Assembly: GCF_007833795.1 (NCBI RefSeq) | Contig: NZ_CP032702.1 | Location: 3,534,001 to 3,598,000 of the forward strand | DNA from: Candidatus Pantoea soli | GTDB taxonomy: Bacteria > Pseudomonadota > Gammaproteobacteria > Enterobacterales > Enterobacteriaceae | Length of the DNA: 64,000 nt | Direction: 5' to 3' | Shown here: positions 34,053 to 45,013 of the stretch, piece after piece | How positions within the stretch are numbered: the stretch's first letter is position 1 | How the letters are laid out: each line of letters opens with the position of its first letter | Translations under genes and position numbers: made by a program | The notes under the pieces: model-generated | The model's database searches: none | What the model was told of the DNA's origin: nothing | What the model saw: the letters and a program-made list of their open reading frames with translations, nothing else

Positions 34053-35528
34053 TTAGCCAGCGACAGCGATACGTTTCATATCGGTCATGTAGCCACGCAG
34101 TTTGCGGCCCACGGCTTCGATCGGGTGCTGGCGGATAGCTTCGTTAACGTCACGCAGCTGCGCGTTATCCACCTGGGTGCCCTCAATTGCCTGACCGAGA
34201 TCGCCCGGCTGCAGCGTGGTCATGAACTCTTTCAGCAGCGGAACCGCCGCGAAGGAGAACAGGTAGTTACCGTATTCGGCGGTATCGGAGATAACCACGT
34301 TCATTTCATACAGACGCTTACGGGCAATGGTGTTAGCAATCAGCGGCAGTTCGTGCAGGGATTCGTAGTAAGCGGACTCTTCGATGATGCCGGCATCGAC
34401 CATGGTTTCAAATGCCAGCTCTACGCCCGCTTTTACCATAGCGACCATCAGTACGCCTTTGTCGTAGTACTCCTGCTCTTCAATCTTACCGTCGAACTGC
34501 GGCGCATTTTCAAAGGCGGTTTTACCGGTCTCTTCGCGCCAGGTCAGCAGGTTTTTATCGTCGTTCGCCCAGTCCGCCATCATGCCGGAAGAGAATTCAC
34601 CGGAGATGATGTCATCCATGTGCTTCTGGAACAGCGGTGCCATGATGGTTTTCAGCTGCTCAGAGAGCGCGTAAGCGCGGATTTTGGCCGGGTTAGAGAG
34701 GCGGTCCATCATCAGGGTAATGCCACCGAACTTCAGGGATTCGGTAATGGTTTCCCAGCCGAACTGAATCAGTTTTTCGGTATAAGCCGCATCGTGGCCT
34801 TCTGCCACCAGCTTATCGAAGCACAGCAGTGAACCCGCCTGCAGCATGCCGCACAGAATGGTCTGTTCGCCCATCAGGTCAGATTTCACTTCTGCCACGA
34901 AGGAGGATTCCAGCACGCCAGCGCGATCCCCGCCGGTCGCAGCGGCCCAGGCTTTGGCAATCGCCATACCTTCGCCTTTGGGATCGTTTTCCGGGTGAAC
35001 CGCAATCAGGGTCGGCACGCCGAAGCCGCGCTTATACTCTTCACGCACTTCGGTACCCGGGCACTTCGGCGCCACCATCACAACGGTGATGTCTTTACGG
35101 ATGGTTTCGCCCACTTCAACAATGTTGAAGCCGTGTGAATAGCCCAGCGCAGCGCCATCTTTCATCAGCGGCTGAACCGCCTGTACCACCGCAGAGTGCT
35201 GTTTGTCTGGCGTCAGGTTAACCACCAGATCCGCCTGCGGGATCAGCTCTTCGTAAGTGCCTACTTTGAAGCCGTTATCGGTGGCTTTGCGGAACGAGGC
35301 GCGCTTCTCAGCAATCGCTTCGGCACGCAGCGCGTAAGAGACATCCAGCCCGGAGTCACGCATGTTCAGGCCCTGGTTCAGACCCTGCGCGCCACAGCCG
35401 ACAATCACCACTTTTTTGCCCTTCAGGAAGCTGGCGCCGTCGGCGAATTCTTCGCGCGCCATGAAGCGACATTTGCCCAGCTGCGCTAACTGGTTGCGCA
35501 GATTCAGTGTGTTGAAGTAGTTAGCCAT
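34053..35528 (-). CDS. ilvC: Ketol-acid reductoisomerase
   Basis: The protein (491 residues, identical to the E. coli length) starts at ATG 35528 ([19 protein letters not shown]). It is the long class II enzyme with an N-terminal Rossmann domain ([21 protein letters not shown]) and a duplicated helical C-terminal domain carrying the Mg-binding acidic residues. It converts acetolactate and acetohydroxybutyrate to the dihydroxy acids in valine and isoleucine synthesis using NADPH. It is divergent from its activator gene ilvY and ends at a strong terminator. Confidence 0.98.
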   Translation of the reverse strand: MANYFNTLNLRNQLAQLGKCRFMAREEFADGASFLKGKKVVIVGCGAQGLNQGLNMRDSGLDVSYALRAEAIAEKRASFRKATDNGFKVGTYEELIPQADLVVNLTPDKQHSAVVQAVQPLMKDGAALGYSHGFNIVEVGETIRKDITVVMVAPKCPGTEVREEYKRGFGVPTLIAVHPENDPKGEGMAIAKAWAAATGGDRAGVLESSFVAEVKSDLMGEQTILCGMLQAGSLLCFDKLVAEGHDAAYTEKLIQFGWETITESLKFGGITLMMDRLSNPAKIRAYALSEQLKTIMAPLFQKHMDDIISGEFSSGMMADWANDDKNLLTWREETGKTAFENAPQFDGKIEEQEYYDKGVLMVAMVKAGVELAFETMVDAGIIEESAYYESLHELPLIANTIARKRLYEMNVVISDTAEYGNYLFSFAAVPLLKEFMTTLQPGDLGQAIEGTQVDNAQLRDVNEAIRQHPIEAVGRKLRGYMTDMKRIAVAG

Positions 35529-35651
35529 GGGTACTCCGCTTAAAAGGTTGTGTTTGCTTTTGTTTAGTATCGGCACCCGGTACAGCGCCGCGAATGACCC
35601 CATCATATGACAGGAAATCCATTGCTTAAATTGATATATTAACAACGTCAC

Positions 35652-35668
35652 ATTGCATAATTTGCAAT
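35652..35668. promoter_or_regulatory. IlvY operator between ilvC and ilvY
   Basis: The perfect palindrome ATTGCA-TAATT-TGCAAT fits the LysR T-N11-A pattern and lies 22 bases before the ilvY start, in the shared ilvC/ilvY control region where IlvY binds in E. coli. Confidence 0.78.
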
Positions 35669-35690
35669 ACCATACTGAGGAACGATGCGC

Positions 35691-36572
35691 ATGGATTTAC
35701 GGGATCTGAAACTGTTTCTTCATCTGGCGGAAAGCTGCCACTTTGGCCGCACGGCGCGGGCGATGCATGTCAGTCCGTCCACGCTGTCGCGGCAGATACA
35801 GCGGCTGGAGGAAGATATCGGCCATGTGCTGTTTCTGCGTGATAACCGGACAGTGACGCTGACCGAAGCCGGTGAGCGGCTGCGTCAGTTTGCCCAGCAA
35901 ACCCTGCTGCAGTATCAGCAGCTGCGCCATGTGATGGATCTGAACGGGCCGTCGCTGAGCGGCGAGCTGCGGCTGTTTTGCTCCGTTACCGCCGCGTACA
36001 GCCATTTGCCACCCATACTCGATCGCTTTCGCGCCGAGCATCCGCAGGTGGAGATCAAACTCACCACCGGCGACGCTGCCGATGCCATCGACATGGTGCA
36101 ATCCGGTGAGGCCGATTTAGCGCTGGCGGGGCGGCCTGAATCCCTGCCTGCCAGTATTGATTTTACGCCGCTGGATTTGCTGCCGCTGGTACTGATTGCC
36201 CCGGCGCTGCCCTGCCCGGTGCGCACTCAGGTGACACAGGCACAGCCCGACTGGTCGCAGGTGCCGTTTATCCTGCCGGATCAGGGACCGGTGCGTCGGG
36301 CAATCGATCTGTGGTTCCGTCGCCACCGTATTGCCAATCCGCAGATTTACGCCACGGTCTCAGGGCATGAGGCGATTGTCTCGATGGTGGCGCTGGGCTG
36401 CGGCATGGCGCTGCTGCCTGATGTAGTGCTGGAAAACAGCCCGGAGCCGGTGCGAAATCGCGTGCTGACGCTGGAGAATATTTCGTCGGTTGCTCCGCTG
36501 GAGCTGGGCGTCTGCGTACAAAAAAAGCGGCTCAGTGAGCCGCTTATTCATGCATTCTGGCATCTGCTGTAA
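35691..36572 (+). CDS. ilvY: LysR-family activator of ilvC
   Basis: The protein (293 residues from ATG 35691, chosen over ATG 35685 for better spacing from GAGGA and for the family start MDLRDLK) has the LysR winged helix [27 protein letters not shown] and matches E. coli IlvY over most of its length, for example [24 protein letters not shown] and [18 protein letters not shown]. IlvY induces ilvC when acetolactate or acetohydroxybutyrate accumulates. Its final codons also form the terminator of the convergent ilvGMEDA operon. Confidence 0.96.
   Translation: MDLRDLKLFLHLAESCHFGRTARAMHVSPSTLSRQIQRLEEDIGHVLFLRDNRTVTLTEAGERLRQFAQQTLLQYQQLRHVMDLNGPSLSGELRLFCSVTAAYSHLPPILDRFRAEHPQVEIKLTTGDAADAIDMVQSGEADLALAGRPESLPASIDFTPLDLLPLVLIAPALPCPVRTQVTQAQPDWSQVPFILPDQGPVRRAIDLWFRRHRIANPQIYATVSGHEAIVSMVALGCGMALLPDVVLENSPEPVRNRVLTLENISSVAPLELGVCVQKKRLSEPLIHAFWHLL
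36520..36545 (-). terminator. Terminator of the ilvGMEDA operon, inside ilvY
   Basis: On the minus strand AAGCGGCT (36538-36545), five-base loop, AGCCGCTT (36525-36532), then a T run. It starts 28 bases after the ilvA stop and lies wholly within the ilvY coding sequence (the KKRLSEPL codons). Confidence 0.88.
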
Positions 36573-38120
36573 TTACTGCCCGGCAAGGAAGAAACGAAAC
36601 GCCGGATTACTGGCTTCATCATGCCATTCGTAGCCCAGCGCATTCAGGTGGGTTTCGAAATCCGGCTCTTTGTCATTCACCTCAAACGCCGCCAGCACGC
36701 GGCCAAAATCGGTGCCGTGGCTGCGGTAATGGAACAGAGAGATATTCCAGTGGGCACCCAGCGTTTGCAGGAATTTCAGCAGCGCGCCGGGCGCTTCCGG
36801 AAATTCAAAGCTGAACAGCCGTTCACGCAGTGGCTTCGACGGCCGGCCTCCTACCATGTAGCGGACGTGCAGCTTGGCCATTTCGTCATCCGACAAATCC
36901 ACCACCTGATAACCGCCCTCTGTCAGCTGGCTGATGATTTCACTGCGCTCTTCCAGCCCGCGCGTTAAGCGCACACCAACAAAGATGCAGGCGTTATCAG
37001 CGTCTGCGTAGCGGTAATTGAATTCGGTTACTGCACGGCCGCCCAGCGTCTGACAAAAACGCAGGAAGCTGCCCTGCTGTTCCGGGATAGTGACCGCCAG
37101 CAACGCTTCACGCTGTTCGCCCAGCTCGCAGCGTTCAGAAACATAACGCAGCCCGTGAAAATTGACGTTGGCCCCGGAAAGCACATGCGCCAGCCGTTCA
37201 CCTTTGATGTCATGCTGCTGGATGTACTTTTTCATCCCCGCCAGCGCCAGCGCACCCGAGGGTTCAGCGACAGCGCGCACATCTTCAAACAGATCCTTCA
37301 TCGCCGCACAGATCGCATCGCTGTCCACGGTGACGATATCGTCGATATAGGCCTGGCAGAGACGGAAGGTTTCGCTGCCGATGCGCTTCACCGCCACGCC
37401 TTCAGCAAACAGCCCGACCCGCGGTAAATCCACCGGTTCGCCCGCCTCCAGCGCCGCCTTAAGGCAGGCGGAGTCTTCTGACTCTACGGCGATCACTTTG
37501 ATCTGCGGCATCAGCTGCTTGATCAGCACGGCTACGCCGGCGGCCAGTCCGCCGCCGCCCACCGGAACAAACACACGGTCGAGATGGGCATCCTGCTGCA
37601 GCAGCTCCATGGCCAGCGTGCCCTGTCCGGCGATCACAGCCGGATGATCGAACGGCGGCACAAAGGTGTAACCCTGTTGCTCCGCCAGCTCTATCGCTTT
37701 GGCTTTTGCCTCGTCGAAATTCGCCCCAAACAGATAAGCCTCACCGCCAAAGGCACGTACCGCATCCACTTTGATATCTGCCGTTGCCAGCGGCATCACA
37801 ATCAGTGATTTAATGCCCAGCCGGCTGGCTGAAAGCGCCACGCCCTGCGCATGGTTGCCCGCCGAAGCTGTTACCACACCGCGCGCTTTCTGCTCTTCAT
37901 CCAGCCCGGCAATCATCGCGTAAGCGCCGCGTAGCTTAAAGCTGTGGACCGGCTGACGATCCTCACGCTTCACCAGAATGGTGTTACCAAAGCGTGAGGA
38001 GAGCTTTTCCATGTGCTGCAGCGGCGTGACCTGCGCAACTTCATACACCGGCGCACGCAATACCGCGCGCAGATACTCCGCGCCATTGGGCGACGCGGAA
38101 AGCGGTTGAGACTCAGCCAT
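36573..38120 (-). CDS. ilvA: Threonine ammonia-lyase (biosynthetic threonine deaminase)
   Basis: The 515-residue protein has an N-terminal PLP domain with the lysine motif VHSFKLRGAYAM and SAGNHAQGVALSA, the phosphate-binding glycine loop VGGGGLAAG, and two ACT-like regulatory repeats in the last 190 residues (REALLAVTIPEQQGSFLRFC, ERLFSFEFPEAPGALLKFL). It converts threonine to 2-oxobutanoate, the first committed step to isoleucine, and is inhibited by isoleucine. Last gene of ilvGMEDA, six bases after ilvD; its stop abuts that of convergent ilvY. Confidence 0.98.
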   Translation of the reverse strand: MAESQPLSASPNGAEYLRAVLRAPVYEVAQVTPLQHMEKLSSRFGNTILVKREDRQPVHSFKLRGAYAMIAGLDEEQKARGVVTASAGNHAQGVALSASRLGIKSLIVMPLATADIKVDAVRAFGGEAYLFGANFDEAKAKAIELAEQQGYTFVPPFDHPAVIAGQGTLAMELLQQDAHLDRVFVPVGGGGLAAGVAVLIKQLMPQIKVIAVESEDSACLKAALEAGEPVDLPRVGLFAEGVAVKRIGSETFRLCQAYIDDIVTVDSDAICAAMKDLFEDVRAVAEPSGALALAGMKKYIQQHDIKGERLAHVLSGANVNFHGLRYVSERCELGEQREALLAVTIPEQQGSFLRFCQTLGGRAVTEFNYRYADADNACIFVGVRLTRGLEERSEIISQLTEGGYQVVDLSDDEMAKLHVRYMVGGRPSKPLRERLFSFEFPEAPGALLKFLQTLGAHWNISLFHYRSHGTDFGRVLAAFEVNDKEPDFETHLNALGYEWHDEASNPAFRFFLAGQ

Positions 38121-38126
38121 CAGTGA

Positions 38127-39977
38127 TTAGCCCCCCAGCTTAGACTTATCGCGCACCGCGCCTTTATCCGCGCTGGTAGCGAGCGATGCATAGGCACGCA
38201 GCGCAAAGGAGACCTGGCGCACGCGGTTGTGCGGCGTGTAGGCCGCTTCGCCACGCGCTTCTTCTTCTTCGCGACGGGCGTGCAGTTCGTTATCCGGCAC
38301 CGCCAGGCGAATACCGCGGTTCGGGATATCGATCTCGATGATATCGCCATCTTTCACCAGCGCGATGGTGCCACCGTTTGCCGCTTCCGGTGACGCGTGG
38401 CCGATAGAGAGGCCGGAAGTGCCGCCGGAAAAACGGCCGTCGGTGATCAGCGCACAGCTTTTGCCGAGCCCCATGGATTTGAGATAGGTGGTCGGATAGA
38501 GCATTTCCTGCATGCCCGGCCCGCCTTTTGGCCCTTCATAGCGAATGACAACCACATCACCGGCCACCACTTTGCCACCGAGAATGGCTTCCACCGCATC
38601 GTCCTGGCTTTCGTAAACTTTGGCCGGGCCTTTGAAGGTCAGAATTTCTTTGTCGACGCCCGCAGTTTTCACGATGCAGCCATCTTCAGCCATGTTGCCG
38701 TACAGCACGGCCAGGCCGCCATCCTGCGAGAAGGCGTGTTCACGGGTACGGATACACCCTTCCTGACGATCGTCGTCCAGCGTGTCCCAGCGGCAATCCT
38801 GAGAGAAAGCCTGGGTGGTACGGATGCCCGCCGGGCCGGCGCGGAACATCTTTTTAACCGCTTCGTCCTGGGTCAGCATGATGTCGTACTGATCAAGCGT
38901 TTCACGCAGGTTCAGTCCAAGTACGTTACGCACGTCGGTGTGCAGCAGACCCGCACGGTCCAGCTCACCAAGGATGCCGATAACGCCGCCCGCGCGGTGC
39001 ACATCTTCCATGTGGTATTTCTGCGTGCTCGGGGCCACTTTGCACAGATGCGGCACTTTGCGCGACAGGCGATCAATATCGGAAATATTGAAATCCACCT
39101 CGCCTTCCTGTGCTGCAGCCAGCAGGTGCAGAACCGTATTGGTTGAGCCGCCCATCGCGATATCCAGCGTCATGGCGTTTTCAAAGGCCGCTTTGTTGGC
39201 AATGTTACGCGGCAGCACACGCTCATCATCCTGCTCATAGTACTGCTTTGTCAGGTTCACAATGCGTTTGCCGGCGTTGATGAACAGATCTTTGCGGTCC
39301 GCATGGGTGGCCAGCAGTGAACCGTTACCCGGCTGTGACAGCCCCAGCGCTTCCGTCAGACAGTTCATGGAGTTGGCAGTGAACATACCGGAGCAGGAGC
39401 CGCAGGTCGGGCAGGCTGAACGTTCAATCTGCTCGCTGTCAGCATCGCTGACGTTCGGGTTGGCGCCCTGGATCATCGCATCGACCAGGTCCAGCTTGAT
39501 GATTTTGTCTGACAGTTTGGTTTTACCCGCTTCCATCGGACCACCGGAAACAAAGATCACCGGAATGTTGAGGCGCAGCGAGGCCATCAGCATGCCCGGC
39601 GTGATTTTATCGCAGTTGGAAATACACACCATGGCGTCTGCGCAGTGGGCGTTCACCATATATTCGACGGAATCGGCGATCAGTTCGCGTGAAGGCAGTG
39701 AATACAGCATGCCGCCATGGCCCATGGCGATACCGTCGTCCACCGCAATGGTGTTGAACTCTTTAGCCACCCCGCCTGCCGCTTCGATTTGCTCAGCGAC
39801 CAGCTTGCCCAGATCGCGCAGGTGTACGTGGCCCGGCACAAATTGGGTGAATGAGTTAACCACGGCGATAATCGGCTTACCGAAATCGGCATCGGTCATT
39901 CCTGTGGCGCGCCACAGGGCACGGGCACCCGCCATGTTACGACCATGGGTGGTGGTGGCGGAACGGTACTTAGGCAT
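38127..39977 (-). CDS. ilvD: Dihydroxy-acid dehydratase
   Basis: The 616-residue protein has the E. coli length and the iron-sulphur cluster cysteines in [12 protein letters not shown] and [19 protein letters not shown]. Other conserved blocks are [16 protein letters not shown] and [17 protein letters not shown] near the C-terminus. It dehydrates the dihydroxy acids made by IlvC to the keto acids of valine and isoleucine. It lies between ilvE (61 bp gap) and ilvA. Confidence 0.98.
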   Translation of the reverse strand: MPKYRSATTTHGRNMAGARALWRATGMTDADFGKPIIAVVNSFTQFVPGHVHLRDLGKLVAEQIEAAGGVAKEFNTIAVDDGIAMGHGGMLYSLPSRELIADSVEYMVNAHCADAMVCISNCDKITPGMLMASLRLNIPVIFVSGGPMEAGKTKLSDKIIKLDLVDAMIQGANPNVSDADSEQIERSACPTCGSCSGMFTANSMNCLTEALGLSQPGNGSLLATHADRKDLFINAGKRIVNLTKQYYEQDDERVLPRNIANKAAFENAMTLDIAMGGSTNTVLHLLAAAQEGEVDFNISDIDRLSRKVPHLCKVAPSTQKYHMEDVHRAGGVIGILGELDRAGLLHTDVRNVLGLNLRETLDQYDIMLTQDEAVKKMFRAGPAGIRTTQAFSQDCRWDTLDDDRQEGCIRTREHAFSQDGGLAVLYGNMAEDGCIVKTAGVDKEILTFKGPAKVYESQDDAVEAILGGKVVAGDVVVIRYEGPKGGPGMQEMLYPTTYLKSMGLGKSCALITDGRFSGGTSGLSIGHASPEAANGGTIALVKDGDIIEIDIPNRGIRLAVPDNELHARREEEEARGEAAYTPHNRVRQVSFALRAYASLATSADKGAVRDKSKLGG

Positions 39978-40038
39978 GCTCTATTTACTCCAGTCTGAAA
40001 AATGACGCGGGCGCTGCTGCCCCCGCGTTGCGATCCTG

Positions 40039-40968
40039 TTAAGGGTTAACCTGATCCAGCCAGCCGTATTTATCTTCGGTTTCGCCGGTGAACAGGCCAA
40101 AGAAGGCTTTCTGGATTTGGGTGGTGACCGGGCCGCGCTTGCCTTCACCTACCTGGATACCGTCTACGCTGCGCACCGGCGTGATTTCAGCCGCGGTGCC
40201 AGACATGAACACTTCGTCTGCCAGATAGAGAGACTCACGCGACAGCACCTGCTCGCGCACTTCGATGCCCAGATCCTTCGCCAGTCGGATAATGGCGTCA
40301 CGGGTAATGCCTGGCAGCGCAGAGGAGGTGAACGGCGGGGTAAACAGGATGCCATCCTTCACTTCAAACAGGTTTTCGCCGGCGCCTTCAGAGATGTAGC
40401 CGTGCGTATCCAGCGCAATCCCTTCCTGATAACCGTGGCGGCGCGCTTCGCTACCCACCAGCAGAGAAGAGAGGTAGTTACCACCGGCTTTCGCCGCGGT
40501 TGGCAGGGTATTCGGTGCCACGCGGTTCCACGAAGAGACCATCGCGTTGATGCCCTGCTCCAGCGCTTCCGCGCCCAGATAGGCGCCCCACGGGAAGGCC
40601 GCGATAATCACATCCGTGGTGTAGCCATCTGGCGGGTTAACGCCCAGGCCCACATCGCCTACGAAGGCCAGCGGACGGATGTAAGCACTTTTCAGTTTGT
40701 TGACGCGGATAACCTCGCGGCACGCTTCCATCAATTCATCAACACTGGCTTTGATCGGGAAACGGTAGATTTTGGCGGAGTCGTGCAGACGCTGCATGTG
40801 TTCACGGTGACGGAACACCACCGGGCCTTTGTGTGAGTCGTAACAGCGCACGCCTTCAAACACAGAAGTTCCGTAATGCAGTGCGTGAGACATAACGCTG
40901 ACCTTCGCGTCTTCCCACTTAACCATCTCTCCGTTGAACCAGATAAAGTCTGCTTTCTTCGTACTCAT
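40039..40968 (-). CDS. ilvE: Branched-chain amino acid aminotransferase
   Basis: The 309-residue protein is a fold type IV aminotransferase. The PLP lysine lies in TAAKAGGNYLSSLLV; GYISEGAGENLF and SSALPGITRDAI bind the cofactor phosphate, and MSGTAAEITPV closes the site. It makes valine, isoleucine and leucine from their keto acids with glutamate. Third structural gene of the operon, 18 bp after ilvM. Confidence 0.98.
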   Translation of the reverse strand: MSTKKADFIWFNGEMVKWEDAKVSVMSHALHYGTSVFEGVRCYDSHKGPVVFRHREHMQRLHDSAKIYRFPIKASVDELMEACREVIRVNKLKSAYIRPLAFVGDVGLGVNPPDGYTTDVIIAAFPWGAYLGAEALEQGINAMVSSWNRVAPNTLPTAAKAGGNYLSSLLVGSEARRHGYQEGIALDTHGYISEGAGENLFEVKDGILFTPPFTSSALPGITRDAIIRLAKDLGIEVREQVLSRESLYLADEVFMSGTAAEITPVRSVDGIQVGEGKRGPVTTQIQKAFFGLFTGETEDKYGWLDQVNP

Positions 40969-40986
40969 CGTTATTTCCTTTGGCGA

Positions 40987-41244
40987 CTAAGCGCGGATTT
41001 GTTGTGTTGTCTGTTGCTGGATCTCGACACAGGCGACATCCATAAGTTTGCTTAACTGCGAAGACAGTAAATCGACAGAGCGCTGACTGGCAACGGTCAT
41101 TTCGATATTAATGTTTTCGGCGTTGCCCGCCGGTGCCATGTTCATCGCGCAGACCTGAAACCCGCGATGACGCACAACACGCAGGATGCGCTCTAATATT
41201 TCCGGGCGTAAGCGGGCTTCGATAGACAATTGATGCTGGTTCAT
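40987..41244 (-). CDS. ilvM: Acetolactate synthase II small subunit
   Basis: The 85-residue protein begins [21 protein letters not shown], an ACT-type regulatory subunit. It supports activity of the IlvG catalytic subunit. Its ATG overlaps the ilvG stop by four bases, so the two are likely translationally coupled. Confidence 0.96.
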   Translation of the reverse strand: MNQHQLSIEARLRPEILERILRVVRHRGFQVCAMNMAPAGNAENINIEMTVASQRSVDLLSSQLSKLMDVACVEIQQQTTQQIRA

Positions 41245-42887
41245 ACGGTTTTCTCCATCATGTTTGCGTTGCTGGCACCCGGCGGTACCAGTGGCCAGAC
41301 GTTTTCATGCTCATCAATCGCAACATGCAGGAAGTAAGGACCTTCACTGTTCAGCAGAGCATCAATTGCGGCGTCGACCTGATCTTTACGGCTGATACGC
41401 TGGCCCGGAATGTCAAAGGCGCTGGCCAGCGTGAGGAAATCGGGATTGTCGGTCAGGATGGTTTCGCTGTAGCGCCCCTCGAAAAAGAGCTGCTGCCACT
41501 GACGCACCATGCCAAGACGCTGGTTATCCAGCAGCAGGATTTTCACCGGCAGCTGCCGGCGTTTGATGGTGCCCAGCTCCTGGATGTTCATCATGATAGA
41601 ACCATCGCCAGAGACGCAGATGACCGTGTCCTGCGGGCGTGCCATCTGTGCGCCAACGGCGGCGGGCAGGCCAAAGCCCATGGTGCCCAGACCGCTGGAG
41701 GTGATGAAGTTTTCCGGCGCGCTAAAGCGCATGTGCTGCGCCGTCCACATTTGATGCTGACCTACGTCAGTGGTCACAATGGCGCTGTCTGGTTTGCGGT
41801 CTGACAGCTGTTTCAGCAGCAGCGGTGCGTAAATGGCTTCGCCCGGATGATCGTAGCGCCAGTCGAATTCGGCTTTCATCGCGCTGACTTCATCCTGCCA
41901 CGCTTCAATGTGTAATGGCATGCTCAGCGCTGGCAGTACTTCGTTCAGATCACCCTGCAACGAAACGTGGGCACGGCGCAGCTTGTTCAGCTCGGCCGGG
42001 TCAATATCAATATGAATCACACTGGCATGCGGTGCGAAGGTATCCAGTTTGCCGGTGACGCGATCATCGAAACGCGCGCCGACCGCAATCAGCAAATCGC
42101 AGGATTGCACCGCCAGATTAGCCGCTTTGGTTCCGTGCATGCCTAACATGCCGAGATAGCGTGCGCTACTGGCATCGGCACTGCCCAGCCCTTTCAGGGT
42201 GGAGACCATCGGGATGCCGGTTTCCTGCGCCATCGCGCGCAGCGCCGGAACCGCCTGCGCCATGCCAACACCGCCACCGATGTACAGCACGGGTTTGTGC
42301 GACTGTGCCATCAGTGCGCGCGCTTCCGCGATGTGCTGTGGCGAGTGACTCAGCGTTTCTTCTACCGGCAGCAGGTGCGGCGTCAGCTCTGCGCTGGCGA
42401 TTTGAATATCTTTTGGAATATCAACCAGCACCGGACCCGGGCGGCCTGACCGGGCAATGGCAAAGGCTTCTGCCATCACCGAGGGTAAATCATCAAGGGA
42501 TTCGACGAGGAAGCTGTGTTTGGTACAGGCCAGTGACAAGCCAAGCACATCGATCTCCTGGAACGCATCTGTGCCGATAAAGGCCGAGGAAACCTGACCG
42601 GTAATGGCGACAACCGGGATAGAATCCATCATCGCATCGGCCAGGCCGGTGATCAGGTTGGTGGCGCCCGGCCCGGAAGTGGCGATGCAAACGCCGGTTT
42701 TTCCGGTCGCCCGCGCATAACCGATCGCCGCCATCACTGCACCCTGTTCATGACGACACAACAGATGTTCCACGCCGCCGTCGTAGAGCGCATCGTACAC
42801 TGGCATGATCGCTCCGCCAGGATAACCAAATACGGTGTCAACACCCTGCGCGCGTAAAGCCTGAACTACCCATTGTGCACCTGTCAT
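41241..42887 (-). CDS. ilvG: Acetolactate synthase II large subunit, intact
   Basis: The protein (548 residues) starts at ATG 42887 ([16 protein letters not shown]). It is a full thiamine diphosphate enzyme: the catalytic glutamate in CRHEQGA, a central FAD domain, and the cofactor motif [11 protein letters not shown]...LLLDN in the C-terminal domain. It makes acetolactate or acetohydroxybutyrate. Unlike E. coli K-12, where ilvG carries a frameshift, the frame here is uninterrupted, so the isozyme should be active. Confidence 0.97.
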   Translation of the reverse strand: MTGAQWVVQALRAQGVDTVFGYPGGAIMPVYDALYDGGVEHLLCRHEQGAVMAAIGYARATGKTGVCIATSGPGATNLITGLADAMMDSIPVVAITGQVSSAFIGTDAFQEIDVLGLSLACTKHSFLVESLDDLPSVMAEAFAIARSGRPGPVLVDIPKDIQIASAELTPHLLPVEETLSHSPQHIAEARALMAQSHKPVLYIGGGVGMAQAVPALRAMAQETGIPMVSTLKGLGSADASSARYLGMLGMHGTKAANLAVQSCDLLIAVGARFDDRVTGKLDTFAPHASVIHIDIDPAELNKLRRAHVSLQGDLNEVLPALSMPLHIEAWQDEVSAMKAEFDWRYDHPGEAIYAPLLLKQLSDRKPDSAIVTTDVGQHQMWTAQHMRFSAPENFITSSGLGTMGFGLPAAVGAQMARPQDTVICVSGDGSIMMNIQELGTIKRRQLPVKILLLDNQRLGMVRQWQQLFFEGRYSETILTDNPDFLTLASAFDIPGQRISRKDQVDAAIDALLNSEGPYFLHVAIDEHENVWPLVPPGASNANMMEKTV

Positions 42888-42978
42888 GTTTATTCTCCTG
42901 TATTCCTGCTGGAACAACAGAATTTTATGCTACTGCTCATAATCTGTTCCTCGCTGATTCACTGATATTTCGTCTGGT

Positions 42979-43016
42979 CGAAAAAAAACCCCCGGACCTT
43001 ACGGTGCGGGGGTTTT
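42979..43016 (-). terminator. ilv operon attenuator
   Basis: On the minus strand AACCCCCGCACC, loop, GGTCCGGGGGTT and a T run lie between the ilvL stop and ilvG. Together with the leader peptide this is the classical attenuator of ilvGMEDA. Confidence 0.95.
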
Positions 43017-43036
43017 TCGAATTCCAGGCTTGATTT

Positions 43037-43135
43037 TTAAGCCTTTCTTTCTCCAAGCGTAGCCCCGCACGGTGGGTTAATAATCACCACCACGCTAATC
43101 ACGACTAGGCTAATCACTTGTAGAAGGGCTTTCAT
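43037..43135 (-). CDS. ilvL: ilvGMEDA leader peptide
   Basis: A 32-residue peptide starting MKALLQVISLVVISVVVIIN and ending in PPCGATLGERKA matches E. coli IlvL in length and nearly all residues. The run of leucine, isoleucine and valine codons lets ribosome stalling report shortage of charged branched-chain tRNAs, preventing the terminator that follows. Confidence 0.96.
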   Translation of the reverse strand: MKALLQVISLVVISVVVIINPPCGATLGERKA

Positions 43136-43463
43136 GGGCTGTCTGTTTTTTCGTTTGTTCGAAGTAATGCCTACAGACTTACCATAGTTAGCCGCACATT
43201 TACAATGTTTTTCATCACTCATTTTTATGACGCTGACGCTATTCCAGCGTTATCACCTTGTAAGTAAAAGGTTATTCATCTGGCTGATAAAATTTCATTA
43301 CGACCGGCACGTAACCTCCAGTCGCTTTTTGCGATCCTGCCCGTAAAAGCAATGAAAAAAGGGCAATATGCACAGAATATCGTGAATCCAGCTCGATTGA
43401 GCGAAACACACATATAGCCATATCGATATCGCCGCGAGAGGATGGCGGTAACAAGGAGTGGCT
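43136..43463. other. Divergent control region of ilvL and comM
   Basis: This 328-bp gap must hold the promoters for the ilv operon (leftward) and comM (rightward). No gene is supported. I could not settle -35/-10 pairs with proper spacing. Confidence 0.4.
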
Positions 43464-44984
43464 ATGTCTTTATCAAAAGTCTTAACGCGAGCAGCGCTGG
43501 GCGTGCAGGCTCCGCTCGTCACCGTGGAAGTGCATATCAGCAATGGCTTACCTGCCCTGACGCTGGTTGGCCTGCCGGAAACCACCGTAAAGGAGGCTCG
43601 GGAACGGGTGCGCAGCGCCATCATTAATAGCGGATTCGCCTTCCCGGCGAAACGCGTCACGATTAACCTGGCACCGGCCGATTTGCCGAAAGAGGGCGGG
43701 CGCTATGACCTTCCTATTGCTATTGCTATTCTCGCCGCATCAGAGCAGCTTCCGGACGCCAGACTGACCCGATATGAGTTCCTGGGTGAGCTGGCGCTCA
43801 ACGGCGCACTCTGTGGCGTTCAGGCGGCTATTCCGGCGGCGATGGCGGCGCTTCAGGCCGGGCGGCAAATGGTTTTAGCAGAACAGAATCAACAGGATGT
43901 TGGCCTGATACAACAGGGGGAGACGCTGACAGGTCAACACCTGGTCGAAATCTGCGCATTTCTGCATGGCCAGTCGCCGCTAAACGTCGCGCGTTACCAG
44001 CCTGTAGCGTCAGAAGAAGAGAAACAGGATCTCAGCGACATCATTGGGCAGCAGCAGGGACGCCGGGCGCTGGAAATTACCGCTGCCGGCGGACATAACC
44101 TGCTGCTGCTGGGGCCGCCCGGCACCGGTAAAACCATGCTGGCAACGCGCCTGCCGGGCATCATGCCGCCTCTGAATGATCAGGAGGCGCTGGAGTGTGC
44201 CGCAATCGCCAGTCTGGTCAGCTGTGGCGACCTGCATCAGCAATGGCGTAAACGCCCTTTCCGCGCACCGCATCATAGTGCAACGCTGAATGCACTGGTA
44301 GGCGGCGGTTCACTGCCGCGTCCGGGTGAGATCTCGCTGGCACACAATGGCGTGCTGTTCCTTGATGAGTTACCGGAATTTGACAGAAAGGTGCTGGATG
44401 CACTGCGCGAACCCATCGAGTCCGGGGAAATCGCGATTTCACGCACCCGTGCGAAAGTAACCTACCCGGCGCGTTTTCAGCTTATCGGCGCAATGAACCC
44501 GAGCCCGACCGGGCATTATCAGGGAAATCATAACCGCTGCACGCCGCAACAGGTGCTGCGCTATCTCAGCCGTCTCTCTGGCCCTTTTCTTGATCGTTTT
44601 GATTTATCGCTTGAGATTCCACTGCTGCCCGGCGGCACGCTCAGCCAGAAGCCGCAGCGCAGCGAAAGCAGCGCAGAGGTACGTGTACGCGTTCAGGCAG
44701 CCAGAAACGTGCAGCTGCAGCGCGCCGGAAAAGTTAATGCGCATTTGTCGAATCCGGAAATAGCCCGGGATTGTGCTTTACAACAACAGGATGCGGAATG
44801 GCTGGAAGCGATACTTAACTCGCTGGGATTATCGGTACGTGCGTGGCAGCGTATTCTGAAGGTGGCAAGGACAATAGCCGATCTGGCAGGCGATGTGCAG
44901 ATTACCCGACAGCATCTGCAGGAAGCGGTGGGTTATCGCAGCATTGATCGTCTGATGATCTATCTGCACAAAAGTCTGGAATGA
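43464..44984 (+). CDS. comM: ComM/YifB, AAA+ ATPase of the magnesium chelatase ChlI type
   Basis: The protein (506 residues, E. coli length) starts at ATG 43464, five bases after AGGAG. It has an N-terminal S5-like domain (VEVHISNGLPALTLVGLPETTVKEARERVRSAI), then an AAA+ module with Walker A LLGPPGTGKTM and Walker B GVLFLDELPEF, and a C-terminal Mg-chelatase subdomain. ComM is a hexameric helicase that helps branch migration during natural transformation. It converges with maoP across a shared terminator. Confidence 0.96.
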   Translation: MSLSKVLTRAALGVQAPLVTVEVHISNGLPALTLVGLPETTVKEARERVRSAIINSGFAFPAKRVTINLAPADLPKEGGRYDLPIAIAILAASEQLPDARLTRYEFLGELALNGALCGVQAAIPAAMAALQAGRQMVLAEQNQQDVGLIQQGETLTGQHLVEICAFLHGQSPLNVARYQPVASEEEKQDLSDIIGQQQGRRALEITAAGGHNLLLLGPPGTGKTMLATRLPGIMPPLNDQEALECAAIASLVSCGDLHQQWRKRPFRAPHHSATLNALVGGGSLPRPGEISLAHNGVLFLDELPEFDRKVLDALREPIESGEIAISRTRAKVTYPARFQLIGAMNPSPTGHYQGNHNRCTPQQVLRYLSRLSGPFLDRFDLSLEIPLLPGGTLSQKPQRSESSAEVRVRVQAARNVQLQRAGKVNAHLSNPEIARDCALQQQDAEWLEAILNSLGLSVRAWQRILKVARTIADLAGDVQITRQHLQEAVGYRSIDRLMIYLHKSLE

Positions 44985-44986
44985 AA

Positions 44987-45010
44987 AACGGGGCTGTTGC
45001 CAGCCCCGTT
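44987..45010. terminator. Bidirectional terminator between comM and maoP
   Basis: AACGGGGCT (44987-44995) and AGCCCCGTT (45002-45010) form a strong stem with A/T-rich flanks on both sides. Confidence 0.85.
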
Positions 45011-45013
45011 AGT

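Noticed and set aside
33792-34832. A 346-codon plus-strand frame overlapping the end of ilvC.
   Set aside because: Most of it is antisense to ilvC, the rest is low-complexity intergenic DNA.
35529-35651. Longer N-terminus of IlvC using an upstream ATG.
   Set aside because: The extension covers the divergent ilvC/ilvY control region and lacks similarity; the start at 35528 gives the exact family length.
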